Source: Jilunia laotingensis
GTDB taxonomy: Bacteria > Bacteroidota > Bacteroidia > Bacteroidales > Bacteroidaceae
Assembly: GCF_014385165.1 (NCBI RefSeq)
Contig: NZ_JACRTF010000001.1
Coordinates: 1,302,001-1,366,000, forward strand
Reading direction: 5' to 3'
Length of the DNA stretch: 64,000 nt
Position numbers and translations under genes: made by a program. Below, in pieces: positions 18,459 to 25,670 of the stretch. Below the pieces are notes generated by a model, which worked only from the letters and a program-made list of their open reading frames with translations, searched no databases and was not told the origin of the DNA. How positions within the stretch are numbered: position 1 is the stretch's first letter; each line of letters begins with the position of its first letter.

Positions 18459-20747
18459 ATGAAAACAATATCCAAAATCATACTCTTGATGGTACTTTCG
18501 TCCACCCTATTCCTGCAAACGGTGGTAGCACAGCAAAGAATGGAATATACCTATCCTCAATATCCCTACGGCAAAGACTTGTCACAAACACTCACCTTCA
18601 AAATCATGTTGCGCTGTGCGCGTCCTCAGGACGTATCGAACCTTGATATGGGACGGGTATTGAACTACATCAAACAGATAGACTGCATCACCCGCGGACT
18701 CCCCAAGATAGTCATACTGGGAGGATTCCAGCAAGACGGGCACGACCATCAATATCCGTGGTGGACACCCATCAATGACACCTTTACAGCTCCCGGAGGA
18801 CTGACCGGGAAGGAAGCCCTCTTGTGGCTGATGCAACAAGCACGCCGTTACAACACAAACTGTACTTTTCACGTCAACCCGTTCGATGCCTACAAAGACT
18901 CTCCCAAATGGGCACTTTATCAGGAGAAAGACCTCATCTGCCGGAAAGAGTCGGGTAGCTTCGTTCCCGGTGGTGTATGGTGGAACCGTCAGAGCTATAT
19001 GGTCAATCTCGTAAAAGAGTGGGAAAGCGGAGTCACCAAGCAGAAGATAGACGAATTCCTGAAAGAAGTCCCCCTGGTCAAAGAGACGGGAGTACTCTAT
19101 TTCGACAACATCACGCAGTATCCCGCCAGCCCTTATCACGGCATCACGAAAGACGACCAACGGGATGCGGTAAAGAAATGCACCGAGTACCTGAAACAGG
19201 AGTACGGCATCCAACTGATCGGTGAATATGCCGACCCGAAGCTGTACGGCTTCCTTACCCAAGGGATTACCTGGGACTGGAACAAGTCGCTCGAAGTAAA
19301 CCAGATGGAGATTCCCGCCTACATCATGTGCGGTGGCAGGGACATTGCGCACGACACCCTTCTCGGTCAGCAAATCAACCTGAAACCCCACTTGCAGGTA
19401 TTTGGAACCAGCCTGCAACTGGAAGATATCCAGTTCCAGTACTATCCGGACAGAGTGGTAAGGGAGTTTACCCACCACACACTCGCCTATTTCTATCTGA
19501 ACCGCTTACTCCGCGAAAACTACATACAGGAAGGTTCCTTATACCGCCTGACTTTATCGGACAATGTGGTCAGTGAATACAGCAACGACGTACACAAGAT
19601 ATTCCGTGACGGCAAACTGGTAAAAGAAGGATACGACGTATTCCTCCCCGTATACTGGCAGAATCATCCCGAGATCATGGCGTACTCGCTGAACGGAGGC
19701 AACTTCGACTGGAACTTCCCCAAAGAATGGTCACAAATACAAAAAGTAGATATATACACTTTCAACGAGAGTTTCAACGGTTTGACCGTTGTAGAGTCCG
19801 GACGGAGCATAACCGGCAACCGAATCTCCCTCGCGATGGAAGCCAATAAAGCCCTCTTGATTGTTCCCACCGGAACCAATATGGCTTCCAAAGAAACCAT
19901 CTATTCAAAACCCGCTTCGGGCAATGTCGTATTCTTAGGAAAAGACGAAACGACCCGGGGCGACTGGAATACCCGGTACGGCACGCAGGGATATGACATC
20001 TTCGGCTGCGACACCCGACAGGAGAAAGACAATGTGAAGATCGACTATATAGGCGATGAATTGCTTATCGCCAGTAAGGATGCTGCCGGCAGCAACGCCT
20101 TGCGCAGTCCCGAAGATGCTTCCAAACGTATTCAGGCAGTCAGGACTTCAAAGCTGCACCAACTGATAGATATCAATGTGAATGAAGAGAGACCTTCAAA
20201 AATCTCTCTTTACTTTGCCGATTATGAGAACAAAAACATCCAGATGCTGGTAGATGTCATTGATGTGAACACCAAGAAGGTGCTTCACTCCACCCTCCTG
20301 AACGATTTTGCAGAAGGTGTCTACCTGTCCTATTCCATAAAAGGTCATTTACAGGTACGGCTTACCCGTTTCTTCTACGATTATTACAGCGACCCCTCCT
20401 ACCCCGTTTGTTCAGGCGTGTTCATAGACGAAGACAACTCCACCGGAATAAACCTCAACGAACCGGAGGCAAACGATCCCGTGAAAGTAAGAAACTACCC
20501 GAATCCTTTCAAGGAGCAAACCACCTTTTACGTGACCGTGGACAAACCGCAGAGCATTCAGCTCTCGGTTTACTCCACCCAGGGAAATCTCCTGTTCCAG
20601 ACCTCCTGCCATGCCGGTAGTGCCGGGACTGTAGAATTCATCCTTCATGATACGGACATAAGTAAAGGTCATTCCCCCAATGGCCTTTATCTATACACCA
20701 TTCGGACGGAAACCTTCCTGGAAGGAGGCAAACTCATGCAATATTAA
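18459..20747 (+). CDS. Predicted TIM-barrel glycoside hydrolase with type A sorting-like C-terminus
   Basis: This 762-residue exported protein has a clear signal peptide ending near TVVAQQ. I do not recognise the family with certainty. The central part has barrel-like strands and acidic motifs: PKIVILGGFQQDGHDHQYPW, TFHVNPFDAYKD, GVLYFDNITQYPASPYHG, IQLIGEYADPKLYGFL, then a histidine- and tyrosine-rich segment. The layout of His-Val-Asn...Asp and Tyr-Phe-Asp resembles endo-alpha-N-acetylgalactosaminidase (GH101-like) barrels, but only weakly. The last ~90 residues (NYPNPFKEQTTFYVTV..., VYSTQGNLLFQ, NGLYLYTIRTE) are a second type A sorting-like domain. It ends PUL 1. Glycosidase role is inferred from context. 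Confidence 0.65.
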   Translation: MKTISKIILLMVLSSTLFLQTVVAQQRMEYTYPQYPYGKDLSQTLTFKIMLRCARPQDVSNLDMGRVLNYIKQIDCITRGLPKIVILGGFQQDGHDHQYPWWTPINDTFTAPGGLTGKEALLWLMQQARRYNTNCTFHVNPFDAYKDSPKWALYQEKDLICRKESGSFVPGGVWWNRQSYMVNLVKEWESGVTKQKIDEFLKEVPLVKETGVLYFDNITQYPASPYHGITKDDQRDAVKKCTEYLKQEYGIQLIGEYADPKLYGFLTQGITWDWNKSLEVNQMEIPAYIMCGGRDIAHDTLLGQQINLKPHLQVFGTSLQLEDIQFQYYPDRVVREFTHHTLAYFYLNRLLRENYIQEGSLYRLTLSDNVVSEYSNDVHKIFRDGKLVKEGYDVFLPVYWQNHPEIMAYSLNGGNFDWNFPKEWSQIQKVDIYTFNESFNGLTVVESGRSITGNRISLAMEANKALLIVPTGTNMASKETIYSKPASGNVVFLGKDETTRGDWNTRYGTQGYDIFGCDTRQEKDNVKIDYIGDELLIASKDAAGSNALRSPEDASKRIQAVRTSKLHQLIDINVNEERPSKISLYFADYENKNIQMLVDVIDVNTKKVLHSTLLNDFAEGVYLSYSIKGHLQVRLTRFFYDYYSDPSYPVCSGVFIDEDNSTGINLNEPEANDPVKVRNYPNPFKEQTTFYVTVDKPQSIQLSVYSTQGNLLFQTSCHAGSAGTVEFILHDTDISKGHSPNGLYLYTIRTETFLEGGKLMQY

Positions 20748-20884
20748 TTCCATCTGATAAAGAGACAGTTGACACCCCAATCACCGGCTTTTCAGACGCA
20801 GTAATTCAGCAGACTAAAAAAGGATATATAAAAGACTGGTTATCCATATCTTACAGTTAAAAAAGGGTTATCATACAACAAAAA

Positions 20885-20976
20885 CATCCGGATGTTCTTA
20901 TACAAAACATGGGGATGTTTTGATAGAGAACACCCGGATGTTTTTTGATAATACATGGGGATGTTCCGAACATTCC
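20885..20976. repeat. Phased degenerate repeat, 4 x 23 bp
   Basis: Cores CATCCGGATG (20885), CATGGGGATG (20908), CACCCGGATG (20931) and CATGGGGATG (20954) are spaced exactly 23 bp apart, each followed by a T-rich filler. The core is a near-palindrome. The period is not a multiple of three, so this is not a coding repeat. Confidence 0.8.
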
Positions 20977-21211
20977 ATTTAATCCTTGACATATCCGTAA
21001 TATGGCTTTCATTTGCTACATCTTATGGATCGTTGTTTTGGATAACAATACCTGTCAAACAAAACCTACGACAACATTCTTAAAGATATGTCTTATGCTA
21101 GCATATCATTCAGCACATTAAGTATTTTAAGAATCAGTCAATAGTTATAAAAGCATGATCGTGAAAACACATTTTTTCCAATAGAAATACCACAAATCAA
21201 GTTGATTTTTT

Positions 21212-21268
21212 CCTCAAAGGAAAGTAAATTATCCTCGGGGAATAATCCGTTTTTCTCCGGGGATTGTT
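21212..21268. repeat. Phased degenerate repeat, 3 x 21 bp
   Basis: Cores CCTCAAAGGAAA (21212), CCTCGGGGAATA (21233) and TCTCCGGGGATT (21254) recur every 21 bp. It is shorter and less regular than the other arrays in this window, so it is a weaker call. Confidence 0.5.
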
Positions 21269-21748
21269 CATCTTGATCATCGAAAATGCACATATCTTTA
21301 TATTAATATATATTTTATTGGTTCAGACTACCGTTCAAACTCTTTTTTAAGTTTCCTTCTTATACACTGATATATAAATCATTGCAAGGGCAATGACCGT
21401 TCAAAGTACCGTTCAAGTTTTTACAGCCTTTTTTAGTGAATTTCTACCCTCCTATAACGTTCCTTATTGCCACTAAAATCGACAATAGTAAATGGGCAGT
21501 TATGCATATGATAAGTATCTATTTGCCCTTCTTACAACCTAATCGGCCTCCACCGCGTTAATAAAGCATAATTAGTTCTCTAAATGATTGGAATTCTTAT
21601 ACATTATTTGTAATTTTGAAAACAACGTTAACTTTTCAAATATTGGGATGCAAGACTAGATTTTTACAGGAACAATAATATTATAAAACTGTGGCGACCT
21701 TAATAAACAAAAATTAAAGTATAGTCTAATTATAACATCAATCAAGAA

Positions 21749-22312
21749 ATGTCAATTATGGAAAAGTTAGTAGCAAATATAATTTATGCATATAATATTA
21801 AACACATGTATGATGATAATAAAACTCGTCCAGGTACATGTCCTGTCTGTCATAATACAATTGAAAAAATACCAGATAGCATGTACAAAGTCCCGAAAAA
21901 AAAAGGAGATATGTTTTACACTTATGACGGATTTTGTATCGTGTCTGAGAGGTTTAAGAGCTTTTGTGATGAAAGGGAATATCCAAATTTGACTTTCATT
22001 GCATTAACTAAATCTGTAGGATTTTATTTTTTCATGCCACAGGATATTTATGAATTAGATTACAGCCGCAGAGAAGTTGAATTTATTAATAAACGAAACT
22101 GCTGTGGAAGCTATGACGAGGTTATCGGATCAGTTCCCTCGTATAAAGCTCCCGATTTTTCAATAGATACCAATGATTTTATATGCCGTTCTAAATGGGC
22201 TTTTGGTTCCTATGGGCAGAAAAATCTATTAATAATTGTTGGATTGGACACAGTAACTGCAATGAAAGCCTATGGATTAAAGGGAATGTATTTTAAGAAT
22301 GTTTATTTATAG
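21749..22312 (+). CDS. Hypothetical protein, AT-rich cassette gene 1
   Basis: This 187-residue protein has no signal peptide or membrane segment. I do not recognise its family. It has one CxxC (CPVCHNTIEKIPDSMY, about residues 33-36) that could bind zinc, and a later CC pair (NKRNCCGSYDE). The size, soluble character and AT-rich codon use recall immunity or accessory proteins that travel between Bacteroides strains, but no toxin gene is visible nearby. It is followed directly by a second unrecognised gene. The start at 21749 (MSIMEKLV) could also be the internal ATG at 21758. Confidence 0.6.
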   Translation: MSIMEKLVANIIYAYNIKHMYDDNKTRPGTCPVCHNTIEKIPDSMYKVPKKKGDMFYTYDGFCIVSERFKSFCDEREYPNLTFIALTKSVGFYFFMPQDIYELDYSRREVEFINKRNCCGSYDEVIGSVPSYKAPDFSIDTNDFICRSKWAFGSYGQKNLLIIVGLDTVTAMKAYGLKGMYFKNVYL

Positions 22313-22349
22313 TCTCCAAAATACACAGCTAAAATTATGGAAATATATT

Positions 22350-22844
22350 ATGATAAGAATTGAGAAACAATACATAGAAAAAATCGATAGAGAAACTTTG
22401 AAAACCTTCCCTGACATGAAATATGATAAGGTGGATAACTTCTTTTCTCCTATTGTAATTGAACAGTCCATTATTGGAACCCTCGATCTTGTAGCATTAG
22501 AAACACATTCAAGTGTAACAATCAACAAATGCATCATCAATACCTTATATCTGAATTTTTGTTGGTTCCGACAAGGTTTGGATTTTTCCGGGAATATGAT
22601 TACCAATGATGCTGTCTACGAAGCCGGTGTACATAATCAAATGCCATTTATAATGAAAGACAATGTTTTTCAAGGTTTTATGGACTTTTTCGATTGCCAG
22701 TTTGATGCCGAAGTACATGTTACCGGGAATATCTTTTTAAAAGGGACTAATTTGTTGGGAAATAAAGGACAAGGATGGGAGAACACGTTCAATTCACATA
22801 CAATAATAGAAAATAATTACGGAATTCTTGATGTTTCCGAATAG
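22350..22844 (+). CDS. Hypothetical protein with beta-helix-like repeats, cassette gene 2
   Basis: This 164-residue protein is taken from the ATG at 22350 (MIRIEKQYIEKIDRET). An earlier in-frame ATG at 22299 would overlap the previous gene. From about residue 40 it has short repeats of hydrophobic and Asn/Cys residues (IEQSIIGTLDLVALETHSSV, INKCIINTLYLNFCWF, MITNDAVYEAG). These look like a small pentapeptide-like or beta-helix fold. There is no export signal. Family and role are unknown. Confidence 0.6.
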   Translation: MIRIEKQYIEKIDRETLKTFPDMKYDKVDNFFSPIVIEQSIIGTLDLVALETHSSVTINKCIINTLYLNFCWFRQGLDFSGNMITNDAVYEAGVHNQMPFIMKDNVFQGFMDFFDCQFDAEVHVTGNIFLKGTNLLGNKGQGWENTFNSHTIIENNYGILDVSE

Positions 22845-22953
22845 CCCTTCATATCCATCCCTTTACCAGTCTCGTCAATCTGCCCTGAACGGTATAATAA
22901 ATGAAATCCAAGTGAGAATCCGTCATATTGATAAAATGGAACTGGAGAAATGA
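22831..22953 (+). other. Possible small ORF or gene remnant overlapping cassette gene 2
   Basis: In the next frame an ATG at 22831 opens a 40-codon reading frame (MFPNSPSYPSLYQSRQSALN...) that ends at 22951-22953. The C-terminal half (IINEIQVRIRHIDKMELEK) looks protein-like and charged. It could be the remnant of a longer gene or a chance frame. I cannot name it. Confidence 0.25.
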
Positions 22954-23082
22954 TGGTAAATAGAAAAATATTTCATACTTTTACGGACACATAAAGAAGA
23001 AGTAATAAAGTACTGTTCCAATGTGTATTAAACAAATGATAAAAGGGGAAAACAAAGTAACTGCAGAACTAATATTTTTAAG

Positions 23083-24717
23083 ATGAAAAGCGTCTGGTTT
23101 CTACTTATTATATTATCCAGTTTTACCGTGTCATGTACACCTGCCAGTTCAGACAAGCTTCCCGTGGAAGCTACATTGAAAGAATTGGATGAAACATTGA
23201 GCCATAAGGCAGACTATGAGCAGAATAAAGAGCAACACCTGCAAAGCATCAAGAAATTGGCAGCGAATGCCAACACACCGGAGAATCTTTATATGATATT
23301 GGATAAGTTATATTCCGATTATTACAACTACAACAATGACTCTGCCTTCTTTTATGCCAACATCAAGCGGCAACTGGTGACGAAAAACCGACTTACCGAA
23401 CAGGCTATCGACAGCGACCTGGACTGGGCGGAGGTACACTTGATTGCCGGCATGTTCAAGGAATGTTCCGATGTTTTGGACAAAATCATTCCTGAGGAAG
23501 TAGATTCTACTTCGCTGCCGAAATATTATTACCTGTACCGCTCCTTATACCGGGCAATGGCCTCCATCGCCATAGAAGATTCGTTGAAAAAGAACTATAC
23601 GAAGAAAGGATTGGAATACCTACAGAAAAGAAAGGATATTTTAGACCCGAAATCAAGCGACTACTTATATTCCGAAGTCGAAGCATTGCAAAACAAGCAA
23701 CAAAACGAGAGGGCTATCGAACTCCTGCTCCAACGGTTTCACGAACCGGGCACCTCGTTACAGCAACAGGCTGTATTAGCCTATATGATCGCCTCTTCTT
23801 ATCAGGAACAAAACGAACCGGAGAAGACGATTTATTACTATACACTCAGTGCTATCAATGATGTAAAGACGGCAACTCACAAACATACCTCCCTCCATCG
23901 CTTGGCAAACTTGCTTTTCGAAACAGGAGATATCGAACGGGCATACAGTTATATCAACTATGCCATGGGAGATGCACTGAACGTAAATTCAAGAGTGAAC
24001 ATACATTCCATCACACGCCTGCTTCCCATCATCCAGCAATCGCATGATCAGATGATGAAAGAGAAACGCAGACAACTTTATCTTTTGATCACTGGTATCA
24101 GTTTACTTTCAGTCTGCTTATTGGTTACCATTTTTATTGTTTATAAAAATAAGAAGAAAGTATCCGATGCCAAACATCAACTCGCCCAGGTGAACGAGGA
24201 ACTGAAAGAGGTAAACAGCAAACTGACTTATACCAATACGTGCCTGCAAGAATCCAACAACATCAAAGAGGCGTATATCGGTTACTATATGGACTTATGT
24301 TCTACCTATATCAACAAAGTAGAAGAATACAGGAACAATCTGAATAACATAGCCCGCAACGGAGGAGCAAACGAAGTAATGAAGGCACTCCGCAAGCCTT
24401 CTTTCCTGAAAAATGACTTGGATGCCTTTTATGAAAGCTTTGACTCCGCTTTTCTAAAAATATTCCCGGACTTCGTGAAACAGTTCAATGCTCTCCTGCA
24501 AGAAGACAAACGGATAGACCTCAAGCAAGATGAGTTACTGAATACAGAGCTGCGTATCTTCGCACTGATCCGTCTAGGCATTGGTGACTCCATCAAAATA
24601 GCAGAGTTCCTACGCCGTTCACCTTCCACCATCTATAATTACCGGGTGAAATACCGAAACGCAGCAATCAATAACCGGGATGATTTCGACAATCAAGTCA
24701 GGAATATAGGCCAATAG
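23083..24717 (+). CDS. Membrane-spanning DUF6377-type transcriptional regulator
   Basis: This 544-residue protein has an N-terminal signal or lipoprotein-like leader (SSFTVSCTPASSD), then about 300 residues of helical TPR-like repeats expected in the periplasm. One membrane helix follows (about residues 328-352, LYLLITGISLLSVCLLVTIF), then a coiled coil (about 357-395) and a cytoplasmic C-terminus with a helix-turn-helix (LRIFALIRLGIGDSIKIAEF then LRRSPSTIYNYRVKYRN). The layout fits the DUF6377/SusR-like sensor-regulators that control Sus loci by sensing a ligand across the inner membrane. It probably activates the susC/susD pair at 25.7-30.4 kb. It is the only regulator candidate there. Confidence 0.8.
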   Translation: MKSVWFLLIILSSFTVSCTPASSDKLPVEATLKELDETLSHKADYEQNKEQHLQSIKKLAANANTPENLYMILDKLYSDYYNYNNDSAFFYANIKRQLVTKNRLTEQAIDSDLDWAEVHLIAGMFKECSDVLDKIIPEEVDSTSLPKYYYLYRSLYRAMASIAIEDSLKKNYTKKGLEYLQKRKDILDPKSSDYLYSEVEALQNKQQNERAIELLLQRFHEPGTSLQQQAVLAYMIASSYQEQNEPEKTIYYYTLSAINDVKTATHKHTSLHRLANLLFETGDIERAYSYINYAMGDALNVNSRVNIHSITRLLPIIQQSHDQMMKEKRRQLYLLITGISLLSVCLLVTIFIVYKNKKKVSDAKHQLAQVNEELKEVNSKLTYTNTCLQESNNIKEAYIGYYMDLCSTYINKVEEYRNNLNNIARNGGANEVMKALRKPSFLKNDLDAFYESFDSAFLKIFPDFVKQFNALLQEDKRIDLKQDELLNTELRIFALIRLGIGDSIKIAEFLRRSPSTIYNYRVKYRNAAINNRDDFDNQVRNIGQ

Positions 24718-24846
24718 GAGTACGTATGGAAGATACATACTTTTTATCAAATTCCATGTTGTGACATAAATTCATGCACCAACTGCAAGCATTTAAAACA
24801 TAAAGTGTTATATTTGTCGGATTAACTAAAAAATGGAGGAAATACC

Positions 24847-25356
24847 ATGAAAAATCTATTTTTATCGTCAATGTTCTTGCTTGCTGCCGCCTTGATGATC
24901 GGATGCAATAGTAATGATGAGAAGACGGACACCATCGAACCACCGGTAAACAAAACTTTGGCAGTTACCGAATTGAACGTAACTGATTGCTTGAACCGTA
25001 CCCGGACAGACGAAACGGAACAAGAGTCGTTTTATGTAAAGTTGCAGGCAGAAGGCATTCTTAAAGCAGAACACAAAAACCTACAGACCAATTGCGGATA
25101 TGAACGGATGCAGATAGGAGCTAAGCAATCAGGTGACACTATTATTATCAAGGAAGACGTGTATATCGTCGCTTCTGCCGATTGTATTTGTTCCAGAAAT
25201 GTATCATTCAAGGTAAGTGATATCCAAAAGAAGAAATACTTTGTGAAATTATGTCCGAGTGAGATTGATAATTCTACTTCTGAAACATTCTCCTCCATGC
25301 CTAGGATTTTCACGATTGATCTTGAAAACTCAGACGAAGTAACTGTCACATGGTAA
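24847..25356 (+). CDS. Small hypothetical lipoprotein
   Basis: This 169-residue lipoprotein has the signal MKNLFLSSMFLLAAALMIGC followed by NSNDEKTD, an acidic stretch after the lipidated cysteine that fits a Bacteroidetes surface-export signal. The mature part has five cysteines (DCLNR, NCGYERM, DCICSRNVSF, LCPSE) and predicted beta strands. I recognise no family. It sits between the regulator and SusC of PUL 2 and has its own terminator. Confidence 0.65.
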   Translation: MKNLFLSSMFLLAAALMIGCNSNDEKTDTIEPPVNKTLAVTELNVTDCLNRTRTDETEQESFYVKLQAEGILKAEHKNLQTNCGYERMQIGAKQSGDTIIIKEDVYIVASADCICSRNVSFKVSDIQKKKYFVKLCPSEIDNSTSETFSSMPRIFTIDLENSDEVTVTW

Positions 25357-25367
25357 AAACAACATAT

Positions 25368-25411
25368 ATATCTGTATGGAAGATAAGCTTATCATTCATA
25401 CAGATATTTTC
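25368..25411 (+). terminator. Rho-independent terminator after the small lipoprotein gene
   Basis: ATATCTGTATG (25368-25378) pairs perfectly with CATACAGATAT (25397-25407), followed by TTTTCT. The loop contains a further palindrome GATAAGCTTATC. It separates the lipoprotein gene from the susC transcript. Confidence 0.8.
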
Positions 25412-25595
25412 TAAAAAAGGACCTTTTTCCTACTAACCAGCCCCCTTTTCAACACAAAAAGAACGTCTTACCATACTACTTCCCACTACTAAAATATCAA
25501 ATAAGTAAAACCTAAAACCTTTAATTATCAAATAATTAATTAATCTATCTACTACTATTTCAGGCTTGGCCTTTTTCTTTGATTATTCTTATCCA

Positions 25596-25603
25596 TACTT
25601 TTG
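25596..25603 (+). promoter_or_regulatory. Putative -7 box for susC of PUL 2
   Basis: TACTTTTG matches TAnnTTTG. The nearest TTTG upstream (25578) is 14 nt away, shorter than the usual 19-21 nt spacing, so a regulator-dependent promoter is plausible. Confidence 0.4.
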
Positions 25604-25670
25604 CCTCAACAATATATGCAATCTGCATATCGAACCTAAAAATTTATTGTTCTTTAAACTCTAATTTATT

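Larger units (their letters stand above)
20748..21748. other. 1-kb AT-rich intergenic region with two phased repeat arrays
   Basis: I find no supportable gene here. It holds a four-unit 23-bp array at 20885-20976 and a three-unit 21-bp array at 21212-21268. The rest is AT-rich with several stops in all frames. Base composition changes from the G+C-richer PUL 1 to an AT-rich patch that continues to about 22.9 kb. Confidence 0.6.
25357..25670. other. Intergenic region before susC of PUL 2
   Basis: It holds the terminator at 25368-25411 and a -7 box TACTTTTG at 25596-25603 for the susC operon. The rest is AT-rich without a gene. Confidence 0.5.
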
